A stretch of 7,841 bases of DNA from the NCBI GenBank assembly GCA_029932425.1, contig JAOZQC010000068.1:2450-10290 (forward strand), read 5' to 3'. Shown piece after piece: positions 1-6,368 of this stretch. Source of the stretch: Planctomycetota bacterium. GTDB lineage: Bacteria; Planctomycetota; JAJSAM01. Numbering within the stretch: the stretch's first letter is position 1; every line of letters starts with the position of its first letter. Under the pieces are notes generated by a model. The model ran no database searches and was not told the origin of the DNA. It saw only the letters and a list, made by a program, of their open reading frames with translations. A program made the position numbers and the translations under genes.

Positions 1-1690
1 TGATGCGGGAGCGCACCGCGCCCACCAGCAGCCTGAGCCCGATCGGGCTCGAAAGCTCCGGATCGTGCTCGGGCACCACGTCCAGGACCCGGAAGAAGAG
101 CCAGCCGCGGTCCTCTCCCGTGCCGCAGCGGACCAGGTCCTCCGCGTACTCCCCTTCCTTCCCCGCGGAGAACGCATTCAGGGCCGCCCGCAGCTCCGCG
201 CATCCCACCACGGGCAGATCCTGCACCTCGTACTGGTCGAGGGGTCGCTCCGTGGTGAGATGGGGCAGGTGGTACTCCTCGACGAGGGCCGGAAGCCCCT
301 TCTGGTGGATCCGCTCGTCGGAGAGCAGCCGCGCCAGCAGATGCCGGGCGAAGAGGTCGCGGACCACCCGGTCCTTGAAGTAGGCGTCGAACCGCTCCCG
401 CGGCGTCATCTCCACGGTGGGATCCCGGAAGACCTCCTCCTCCGCGAGGCCCGGGCCGGGCGCACTCCCGCTCCGCGCCTCTCCCCCGGCCGGCTTCTCC
501 GGTCCGGGCTTCCCGCTTCCGGGCTCTTCCCCGCCGGGCTTCCCCTCTCCGGATTCCTCTCCGGCCGGCGGCTTCCCCGGCGACTCCGGCCCGCCGGCCC
601 CTTCCTTCCCCTCCCCCTCCTTCTTTCCGGGCTCCCCGCCCTCTCCGGCCTTCTCCTCCCCTTCCTTCTCCTCCCCTGCCTTCTCCTTCCCTTCCTTCTC
701 CTCCGCGGCCTTCTTCCTCGCCGCCCGCTCCTTCTCCCACTCCGCCTTCAGCCGCTCGCGCACGGGCTCCAGGGGAAACTGCTCCTGGTTCTCGTAGTAG
801 TACTGGAAGGCGTCCTCCTCCGAGGGGAGGGAGATCCCCATCTCCTCCGCCTTCTTCGCCAGCGTCTCGTACCGATCGCCGGTGAGGTCGGCGGGCCGGA
901 GATAGACGGCCTCGAAGCGGCGCCGGGTGGGAATCCGGAAGATCCTCTTCACCCGGTCCCGGCCGTAGTAGTCCCGGATCTCCTCCGGCGTGAAGGCCGC
1001 GGGATCCAGCTTCGCGCGGAGAGGAGCCACGGGCTGCACCAGGTACCGGGCGTAGTGCCGCTCGTTCTGCCGCTTCCAGGTGTGGTAGACCTCCTCCCGC
1101 GTGGGGCTCAGGAGGGCGCCGTACCGCTGGATCAGGTAGCGCACCCCGATGCACTTGGCGACCAGCTTCTCGAAGTCCTTGGCCGTGGGCCAGACTCCCA
1201 CCTTCTCGGCGAGCCACCGGTCGTACACGGAACGGTCGAACCTTCCCGTCTTGGGGTCCGCGAAGGTGCTGCGGATCCAGTGCTGGACGGCCTCCGGCGG
1301 GACCTCCACGCCGGTCTCCGCCGCCAGGTGGTCGAGGATGATGAACGTCCAGAGGTCCCGCGTGTCCGGCTCGTAGTTCGCCAGGCCCGGATCCGGGCGC
1401 CCGAAGATCCCGATCCCGAACTTCCAGGGCGGCGGCCCCCCCAGCGGGTTCCCGTAGAACCGGCCCATGATCTTCCGGAAGGAGAACCAGGTCCGGTACT
1501 CCTGGTAGTCGCCCCGTTCGATCTCGATCCGATCCCCGGAGAGCACGAAGGAGCCGGTGGTGGTGGGTTCGCCGCATCCCCGGAACACGGTGCTGGTACC
1601 GATGCCGAGCGTGCCCAGCATGAGCACGCAGAGCCCCACCAGGCCGATCTTCTCGACCTTCCGGAGCTTCTTCATTCCTCGACTGCCCAT
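1..1690 (-). CDS. PpiD/SurA-N-like membrane-anchored periplasmic chaperone, 3' end outside window
   Basis: The reading frame stays open for 563 codons from ATG at 1690 to the left edge, so the C-terminus is missing. A short basic N-terminus (MGSRGMKKLRKVEK) precedes one hydrophobic segment at about residues 15-36, followed by a long extracytoplasmic region: an N-in, single-anchor layout as in PpiD. Residues about 45-325 follow the SurA_N/PpiD pattern, with a strand at 48-58, a helical stretch near 112-160 (LWTFIILDHLAAETGVEV, then GRFDRSVYDRWLAEKVGV), PTAKDFEKLV at 168-177, and REEVYHTWKRQNERHYARYL near 198-217. Residues about 331-418 are low-complexity Glu/Lys/Gly/Pro sequence. A second helical part follows at 428-540. 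No parvulin rotamase signature is visible in the part present. The 1690 start is preferred because GGAGG lies 4 nt upstream. The in-frame ATG at 1675 has GAGGA directly against it. The gene lies 68 nt downstream of scpB. The assignment to a SurA/PpiD-like chaperone is fairly secure; catalytic activity is unknown. Confidence 0.82.
   Translation of the reverse strand, partial: MGSRGMKKLRKVEKIGLVGLCVLMLGTLGIGTSTVFRGCGEPTTTGSFVLSGDRIEIERGDYQEYRTWFSFRKIMGRFYGNPLGGPPPWKFGIGIFGRPDPGLANYEPDTRDLWTFIILDHLAAETGVEVPPEAVQHWIRSTFADPKTGRFDRSVYDRWLAEKVGVWPTAKDFEKLVAKCIGVRYLIQRYGALLSPTREEVYHTWKRQNERHYARYLVQPVAPLRAKLDPAAFTPEEIRDYYGRDRVKRIFRIPTRRRFEAVYLRPADLTGDRYETLAKKAEEMGISLPSEEDAFQYYYENQEQFPLEPVRERLKAEWEKERAARKKAAEEKEGKEKAGEEKEGEEKAGEGGEPGKKEGEGKEGAGGPESPGKPPAGEESGEGKPGGEEPGSGKPGPEKPAGGEARSGSAPGPGLAEEEVFRDPTVEMTPRERFDAYFKDRVVRDLFARHLLARLLSDERIHQKGLPALVEEYHLPHLTTERPLDQYEVQDLPVVGCAELRAALNAFSAGKEGEYAEDLVRCGTGEDRGWLFFRVLDVVPEHDPELSSPIGLRLLVGAVRSRI
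436..750 (-). repeat. Low-complexity Glu/Lys/Gly/Pro insert and matching polypyrimidine tract
   Basis: This stretch lies inside the PpiD-like gene (residues about 315-419). The protein contains imperfect repeats such as KEGEEKAGEG and GKPGGEEPGSGKP, so it changes from charged Glu/Lys in the first half to Pro/Gly-rich in the second. At DNA level the plus strand is strongly pyrimidine-biased, particularly at 600-730 (repeated CTTCTCCTCC and CCTTCC units). The reading frame remains open on both sides, so this is a disordered linker rather than a break. Such tracts are prone to slippage and to assembly error. Confidence 0.75.
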
Positions 1691-1740
1691 GGGCCCTCCA
1701 GGAAAAGGGGCAAGCCCGCGATGGTAACGAGGGGGCCGCG

Positions 1741-1759
1741 GCCGGACAACGATTCCGGC
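1741..1759 (-). other. Small inverted repeat at the scpB stop codon
   Basis: GCCGGA at 1741-1746 and TCCGGC at 1754-1759 form a perfect 6-bp stem with a 7-base loop, overlapping the last base of the scpB TAG. No U-tract follows on the minus-strand transcript, so it does not qualify as an intrinsic terminator. It could modestly stabilise the mRNA end or reduce read-through into the PpiD-like gene, or be chance in GC-rich DNA. The rest of the 68-nt spacer (1691-1758) holds the GGAGG ribosome binding site and nothing else I can name. Confidence 0.3.
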
Positions 1760-2307
1760 TACCGGGGGGGCTGGAGCTCCCCGCGCCGCGGCAGGGCCGC
1801 CAGGTTCTTCAGCCCGAAGACCTCGAGGAAACGGCGGGTGGTGCCGTAGAGGAGGGGGTTTCCCGGCTCCTCCGCCCGTCCCACCACCTTCACGAGCCCC
1901 CGCTCCAGCAGCGTCTTGAGGGCACCCCCCACGTCGACCCCCCGGATCTTCTCCAGCTCCGCGCGGAGGACGGGCTGGCGGTAGGCCACGATGGAGAGGG
2001 TCTCCAGGGCGGCGGCGGAGAGGCGGGCCTCCGACTCCCGGCGGCGGAGCCGGGTGAGCCAGGGGGCGTACTCCGGGCGCGTGAGGATGCGGAACCCCCC
2101 TCCCACCTCCTCGATGGTGAAGGCCCGGTCCTGCTCCTGGTACTCGATGCGGAGCCCTTCCACCAGGGCGCGGATCTCCGCCGCCTCCTCGATGCCCGTC
2201 AGCGACTTCAGGCGCTCCACGGACAGCGGCTCGCCGGAGGCCAGGAGCAACGCCTCGACGATGCGGGACGGCGCGGGCCGGGAGCCCGGGGCGTGCCCCT
2301 CCGTCAC
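1759..2307 (-). CDS. scpB: Segregation and condensation protein ScpB
   Basis: The 182-residue product has the usual ScpB length and architecture: two winged-helix domains at about residues 12-80 and 95-175. The second holds the family signature, LSAAALETLSIVAYRQPVLR at 96-115 followed by AELEKIRGVDVGG, and ends with LYGTTRRFLEVFGLKNLAALP, close to the classic ScpB C-terminal motif. ScpB dimerises and binds the kleisin ScpA, which bridges SMC heads in the condensin that organises and segregates the chromosome in the cytoplasm. The GTG start at 2307 is chosen because it overlaps the rnfG stop (GTGA) and GGGAGG lies 7 nt upstream. The frame stays open further upstream, but only as a shadow of rnfG. 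No scpA is present in the window. Being coupled to an Rnf gene is unusual, since scpB is normally next to scpA. Identification is very secure. Confidence 0.95.
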   Translation of the reverse strand: MTEGHAPGSRPAPSRIVEALLLASGEPLSVERLKSLTGIEEAAEIRALVEGLRIEYQEQDRAFTIEEVGGGFRILTRPEYAPWLTRLRRRESEARLSAAALETLSIVAYRQPVLRAELEKIRGVDVGGALKTLLERGLVKVVGRAEEPGNPLLYGTTRRFLEVFGLKNLAALPRRGELQPPR

Positions 2308-2942
2308 TTCAGGACCTCCCGGATCCGGTCCAGCGCCGCCCTCACCGCCCGGGTGGTGGCGTTGGAGGTGATCGTGGCCCCCGTCATCTTCAGGATCCTG
2401 CGGTCCGCCTCCCCGGGGTCGCCGGTGAGCACGAGGTTCTCGATCCCCTTGCCCCGGTAGCGCTTCAGGAACCACCAGTCCTTCTCCTCGCGGATCTTCG
2501 CCCCGAGGAGACTCCCGATCTTCGACCAGAACGTGAGGTTCGTCTCCTGGTCCTCGATGCGCGTGCCCAGGCCCGGCGTCTCCTTCTGGCTGATGACCCG
2601 GACCTCGATGATCCGGAGGCCCTCCCTCGTCGCCCGGGCCCCCACCGCCACCTGGACCTTGCTGGAGAAGCCCTGCCACTCCCCCCGGCCCGCGTAGCGC
2701 CTCTCTCCCCCCACCTCGGCCAGGTAGACCTGCTCCGCGTCCGCGACCCCCTCGAGGAGCGGGCGCGGGTCGGGATCGCCGGGCCGGAGGCCCAGGACCT
2801 CCCGGATGGCGGTGGTCACCGACTGGGCCTTGCCCCTCTCGATCCTCTCCCGCGCGAGGACGTAGGCCCCGGCCACGCCCACCATGCACACCGCGCAGAC
2901 CAGGGTCAGCTTCCCTCCGTACTCCAGGTACCGGGACTTCAT
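2304..2942 (-). CDS. rnfG: Rnf electron transport complex subunit G
   Basis: The 212-residue product is a typical RnfG: one N-terminal membrane anchor (about residues 11-30) and a soluble extracytoplasmic FMN-binding domain. Family features seen are ISQKETPGLGTRI at 117-129 and the flavinylation site TGATITS at 187-193, where Thr190 is the expected residue carrying FMN through a phosphoester bond made by ApbE. RnfG passes electrons within the ferredoxin:NAD+ oxidoreductase that couples this transfer to Na+ or H+ transport. The ATG overlaps the rnfD TGA by four bases (ATGA), and upstream sequence holds two purine-rich ribosome-binding candidates (GGGGAGG and GGAGGA). The conserved Asp usually found six residues before the acceptor Thr is Leu184 here. 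No apbE is visible in the window. Identification is secure. Confidence 0.95.
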   Translation of the reverse strand: MKSRYLEYGGKLTLVCAVCMVGVAGAYVLARERIERGKAQSVTTAIREVLGLRPGDPDPRPLLEGVADAEQVYLAEVGGERRYAGRGEWQGFSSKVQVAVGARATREGLRIIEVRVISQKETPGLGTRIEDQETNLTFWSKIGSLLGAKIREEKDWWFLKRYRGKGIENLVLTGDPGEADRRILKMTGATITSNATTRAVRAALDRIREVLK

Positions 2943-4045
2943 TCCTCCACCTCCCCGTAGGTGCGCGGCCGCGTGTGCCGGTCGATGAGCGGAACGGCGG
3001 TGTTCATGAGGATGATCGAGTAGGAGACCCCCTCCGGGTAGCCCCCCGCCACGCGGATCAGAGCGGTGAGCACCCCGCAGCCCACCGCGAAGATGATCGC
3101 TCCCTTGTGGGAGACGGGGCTCGTCACCATGTCCGTGGCCATGAACAGGGCCCCGATGAGCAGCCCTCCCCCGAGGAGGTGACGGAGCGCGTCCCCGGAG
3201 AACCAGGACGACCAGGCCGTCCCTCCCCCCGCCAGGCGGATCCTCTCCGGAAGGACGAAGGCGAGCACGAGCACCGTCAAGCAGAAGAAGACGGGGACCC
3301 TCCAGTCCACGTAGCCGCGGATCATGAGGAAGAGACCCCCGAGGATCAGGAGGAAGCCCATCGTCTCTCCCAGGCAGCCGTTGCGCATGCCGAAGAGGAG
3401 GAGCAGGTAGGCCTTGCCCTTGCTCGCGGAGGGATCGGCGGGATCCTGGCCCGTGGAGAGGAGGAGGTTCCGATCCACCGCGGCCCGCCACTGGGCGGCG
3501 CTCTCCACCTCGGGGTCCGTGAGGGGGGAGGGAGCCGTGAGCGCCGCCCGGCCGTCCAGGTCGTAGAGGAGCGGCGGCGTGGCCTCCGCGGGGCGGGGCC
3601 AGGCGGCCCCCAGGATCGTGGCCGCGGGCCAGGCGGCGAGCACGAAGGCGCGCGCCACCAGGGCGGGGTTCCAGATGTTGTTTCCGAGGCCCCCGAAGGC
3701 GTGCTTCGCCACGAGGATGGCGAACGCCGATCCGAAGACGGACACGTACCACGGCTGGTTCGCGGGCATCACGTAGGCGAACAGGAGGCCCGTGAGGAAC
3801 GCGCTCCCGTCCCAGCAGGTGATCTTCACCTTCCGGAACCGCTGGGCGAGCGCCTCCGCCAGCACCGCGGACCCCACGCACAGGACGATGGTGAGAAGCG
3901 CCTTCCAGCCGAACCACCAGACGGCGAACACCCCCACCGGCGCCAGGACCGCGTTCACCGTCCACATGATCCGCGGCACCGACTCCGAGGTCCGGATGTG
4001 GGGGGACGACCTGATGATGAGCGGGGAGGTTTCGGTCTCGGTCAT
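2939..4045 (-). CDS. rnfD: Rnf electron transport complex subunit D (integral membrane)
   Basis: The 368-residue polytopic membrane protein belongs to the RnfD/NqrB family and has about ten hydrophobic segments (roughly 27-45, 47-68, 82-95, 98-115, 128-148, 212-241, 248-266, 286-305, 316-332, 338-355). Family motifs seen are FGGLGNNIWNPALVARAF at 117-134, RNGCLGETMG at 221-230, ATDMVTSPVSHKG at 303-315, and GGYPEGVSYSIILMNTAVPL at 334-353 followed by IDRHTRPR. RnfD carries covalent FMN and forms part of the ion-translocating core. At the expected flavin site the sequence is TAPSPL (170-175) instead of an SGATPL-like motif, so Ser173 occupies the acceptor position. The loop after it (about 176-211) looks long. 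The ATG at 4045 lies 14 nt after the rnfC stop with GGAG six bases upstream. The open frame continuing further upstream is a shadow of rnfC. Confidence 0.95.
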   Translation of the reverse strand: MTETETSPLIIRSSPHIRTSESVPRIMWTVNAVLAPVGVFAVWWFGWKALLTIVLCVGSAVLAEALAQRFRKVKITCWDGSAFLTGLLFAYVMPANQPWYVSVFGSAFAILVAKHAFGGLGNNIWNPALVARAFVLAAWPAATILGAAWPRPAEATPPLLYDLDGRAALTAPSPLTDPEVESAAQWRAAVDRNLLLSTGQDPADPSASKGKAYLLLLFGMRNGCLGETMGFLLILGGLFLMIRGYVDWRVPVFFCLTVLVLAFVLPERIRLAGGGTAWSSWFSGDALRHLLGGGLLIGALFMATDMVTSPVSHKGAIIFAVGCGVLTALIRVAGGYPEGVSYSIILMNTAVPLIDRHTRPRTYGEVEE

Positions 4046-4059
4046 CACTCTCTCCGGAA

Positions 4060-5394
4060 CTAGTGACCGGCCTGCGCGGCCCGGATCTTCCTCAGCGCGG
4101 CCTTGGCATGACGGATCTGCTGCACGATCGGCCGGTGGGCGGGGCAGACGAACGCGCAGCACCCGCACTCGATGCAGTCGTCCACGTGGTAGTGCTCCGC
4201 GGTCTCCCAGCTCCGGCTCTCCGAGGCGAGGGAGAGATCGAGGGGAGTGAGACGCACCGGACACACCTCCACGCACGAGGCGCACCGGATGCAGTCCCGG
4301 GGCTCCCCCTCCGCCACCCGCGTGAGCGCCAGGATGCCCGAGGTCCCCTTGGACACCGGCACCTCGGGGGTGTACACGGCCATCCCCATCATGGGCCCCC
4401 CCAGGAGGAGGGTGGAAGGCGCCGCCGCGAGCCCCGCGTCGTCGAGGAGCACCCGGACCGGCGTCCCGATCCGCGTGAGGTAGTTGCCCGGGCGGGCCAC
4501 GGCGTCCCCCACCACGGTGACCAGGCGCTCGATGAGAGGCAGGTTCCGGGCCACGGCCTGGTAGATCGCGTAGCACGTCCCCACGTTGTGCACCACCACC
4601 CCCACGTCCATGGGCAGCCCGCGCTTCCGGGGGGTGGGCACCTCCCGGCCCAGCACCGCCTTGATGAGCTGCTTCTCCCCGCCCTGGGGGTACTTCGTCT
4701 TCGCCACCGCCACGCGGGCGTCGGCGAGCCCCAACTCCCCGATCGTCCTCTCCATCACCGCCGCGGCGTCGGTCTTGTTGTCCTCCGTGGCCAGGATCAG
4801 GGTCTTCGCCCCCACGATCCTGCGGACGAGATCCGCACCCCGCACCATGTCCGCGGTGCGGTCCATCATGAGGCGGTAGTCGCAGGTGAGCAGCGGCTCG
4901 CACTCGGCGCCGTTCACGATCACGGTGTCGATGGGCTTGTCCTTGGGAGGATCGAGCTTCACGTGGGCGGGGAACGTGGCGCCCCCCAGCCCCACGATGC
5001 CCGCCGCCTTCACCCGGGCGAGCATCTCCTCCCGCGAGAGGCGGGCGGGGTCCGTCTCCTCTCCCACCCCGTCGAAGAGGACGTCCCGCCCGTCGTTCTC
5101 GATGATCACGGAGAGGACCTTCCCCCCCGAGTGGTGCGGAGCGGCCTTCACGTCCTTCACCACCCCGGAGACCGGCGAATGCACCGGGGCGGAGACGAAG
5201 CCCTTCGCCTCCCCCACCGGCTGGCCCATGCGGACCTCGTCCTTCTTCTTGACGATCGCCTCGCAGGGAGCCCCGATGTGCTGGGAGAGAGGGACGACCA
5301 CCATCTCGGGAACCGGCGCCCGGCGCACGGGCTCGTCCTTCGTCAGCTCCTTGCCGTCGGGAACGTGCATCCCGCCCGGAAACGTGAGAACCAT
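4060..5394 (-). CDS. rnfC: Rnf electron transport complex subunit C (NADH/FMN and 4Fe-4S subunit)
   Basis: The 444-residue product is the peripheral cytoplasmic Rnf subunit that exchanges electrons with NAD(H). Domains in order: an N-terminal RnfC barrel beginning TFPGGMHVPDGKE, a lipoyl-like hinge (about 35-100), the flavoprotein-type NADH/FMN domain with GLGGATFP at 135-142, NGAECEPLLTCDYR at 161-174 and YPQGGEKQLIKAV at 235-247, an SLBB-like part (about 260-330), and two 4Fe-4S clusters. Cluster cysteines are 368, 371, 374, 378 and 407, 410, 413, 417. The protein ends soon after the second cluster, so it lacks the long Ala/Lys-rich tail of enterobacterial RnfC. The ATG at 5394 is chosen over earlier in-frame starts (up to 5475), which would overlap the upstream gene. 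GGGGAGG lies 7 nt before this ATG, and the gap to the preceding stop is 32 nt. Identification is very secure. Confidence 0.96.
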   Translation of the reverse strand: MVLTFPGGMHVPDGKELTKDEPVRRAPVPEMVVVPLSQHIGAPCEAIVKKKDEVRMGQPVGEAKGFVSAPVHSPVSGVVKDVKAAPHHSGGKVLSVIIENDGRDVLFDGVGEETDPARLSREEMLARVKAAGIVGLGGATFPAHVKLDPPKDKPIDTVIVNGAECEPLLTCDYRLMMDRTADMVRGADLVRRIVGAKTLILATEDNKTDAAAVMERTIGELGLADARVAVAKTKYPQGGEKQLIKAVLGREVPTPRKRGLPMDVGVVVHNVGTCYAIYQAVARNLPLIERLVTVVGDAVARPGNYLTRIGTPVRVLLDDAGLAAAPSTLLLGGPMMGMAVYTPEVPVSKGTSGILALTRVAEGEPRDCIRCASCVEVCPVRLTPLDLSLASESRSWETAEHYHVDDCIECGCCAFVCPAHRPIVQQIRHAKAALRKIRAAQAGH

Positions 5395-5426
5395 TCCCTG
5401 CCTCCCCGGTAAAAGGGCCCCGCGCG

Positions 5427-6368
5427 TCACCGGAGGACCTCCACGCCGTACGCCTTCCGCACCTTCCTCGCCCACCGGCGGTACTCGTCGAGCGAGAACG
5501 GGCGCTCCCGGAGCCCGGCCTCGATCTCCGGCCCCGCCTCCGCCCAGGTGACCTCGCGCGCGGGCAGCCGCCGGACGATCTTGAACACGTGCCAGAGCGT
5601 CCGTCCCGCCTCCCGCACGGGGACGGGATCCGTCACCTCCCCGGGCGAGAGGGCGAAGAGCCGATCCGCCAGCCCCGGCACGTCCACGTCCTCCCGGGCG
5701 AAGGGAGGCAGGGCGGGGGCGGCGGCCACGCCCGTCCCCGCGCCGAGGGTGGAGAGGTCCGCGCCGGCCCGCGCCCCCTCCGCCGCCCGCCGGGCGGCGT
5801 CCCGCTCGAGAAAGACGGCGTGGCGCACCTCCAGACGATCCTCCCGGAGCTGATCGAGGCGCACCACGCGGTCCCTGAGGAGCCGGATCCGCGTGAGCCT
5901 CGCCAGGTCCCGCCGGTGATCCTCGAGGGAGATCCCGTAGCGGTCGCGGAGGTACCCCGCGAGCGTCGTCCCCGCGCCGTACTGGACCCGGACGGCCTCC
6001 TCCCGCCGCGCCAGCTCCTCCCGCACCCCGTCCTCCACCGCCCCCGGCGGCGGCCGCACGCCGAGACGACGGGCCTCGGCCTCGAGGATCCGCTCGTCCA
6101 CGAGCTGGGTGAGGGCCTCCTCCGCCTGGTCCCGGAAGTAGCGCAGGACGAACTCCCCCACGTCGCTCCGGCGGATCACCCCTTCCCCCACCCGCACCAG
6201 GACGAGGTCCCCGGCCCCTTCCCTCCGCACGAGCGGGAAGCGCGCGGAGTCGGGAGCGGTCTCCCCCCGGCCGAGAGGCTCCGGGGGCGTCCTCTCCGGA
6301 CCGCCGGCCGGCACCCGGCAGGCCGCGGGGGCGAGAAGCAGGGGAATCGCGAGAAGCAGCCTGGTCAA
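5427..6368 (-). CDS. SurA/PpiC-like peptidyl-prolyl isomerase family protein, probable lipoprotein
   Basis: The 313-residue product starts with a short signal sequence (MTRLLLAIPLLLAPAAC) ending at Cys17, which would be the lipidated residue. The lipobox is imperfect, with Pro at -3. A Pro/Gly-rich linker (18-50) follows, then a SurA N-terminal-like helical region (about 55-170, with EALTQLVDERILEAEARRLG at 84-103). A divergent parvulin-like region spans 179-268: VRHAVF at 181-186, ALSPGEVTDPVPV at 239-251, and WHVFKI at 259-264. The Gly-rich central parvulin motif is weak, so rotamase activity is uncertain and a chaperone role is possible. The start is TTG at 6368. The in-frame upstream stop is at 6420-6422, no ATG or GTG lies between, and any later start would remove the signal peptide. 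GGAAG lies 7 nt upstream. It sits 32 nt before rnfC and probably shares its transcript, suggesting help in folding extracytoplasmic proteins (inference). Confidence 0.8.
   Translation of the reverse strand: MTRLLLAIPLLLAPAACRVPAGGPERTPPEPLGRGETAPDSARFPLVRREGAGDLVLVRVGEGVIRRSDVGEFVLRYFRDQAEEALTQLVDERILEAEARRLGVRPPPGAVEDGVREELARREEAVRVQYGAGTTLAGYLRDRYGISLEDHRRDLARLTRIRLLRDRVVRLDQLREDRLEVRHAVFLERDAARRAAEGARAGADLSTLGAGTGVAAAPALPPFAREDVDVPGLADRLFALSPGEVTDPVPVREAGRTLWHVFKIVRRLPAREVTWAEAGPEIEAGLRERPFSLDEYRRWARKVRKAYGVEVLR

Noticed and set aside
1691..1740. Possible terminator between scpB and the PpiD-like gene (GGGCTTGCCCCTTTT on the minus strand)
   Set aside because: The stem would be only about 3 bp with a tetraloop before four T residues, too weak for an intrinsic terminator.
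65..1849. A 594-codon open frame on the plus strand
   Set aside because: It is antisense to the PpiD-like gene and the end of scpB. Its product is a low-complexity Leu/Pro/Arg/Gly-rich sequence with no domain, as expected from GC-rich third positions read backwards.
2308..2889. N-terminal extension of ScpB upstream of the GTG at 2307
   Set aside because: The extension is an out-of-frame reading of rnfG with Gly/Arg/Pro-rich composition. ScpB from 2307 already has full family length.
2939..4903. A 654-residue reading that would fuse about 286 residues to the N-terminus of RnfD
   Set aside because: The extra part is antisense-like Gly/Arg/His-rich shadow sequence of rnfC. RnfD's own ATG at 4045 has a good ribosome binding site, and its family N-terminus begins there.
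2975..5412. Two long abutting plus-strand open frames opposite rnfD and rnfC
   Set aside because: Their products are His/Arg/Gly/Pro-rich with no recognisable motif, while the minus strand encodes clear, motif-complete Rnf subunits.
5395..5426. GGGCCC followed by TTTT before rnfC as a terminator
   Set aside because: The GGGCCC palindrome has no loop and so cannot form a hairpin by itself. It also lies within an apparent operon.
5395..5475. An earlier start for RnfC, adding 27 residues
   Set aside because: It would overlap the SurA-like gene by about 49 bases and lacks family similarity. The ATG at 5394 has GGGGAGG at good spacing.
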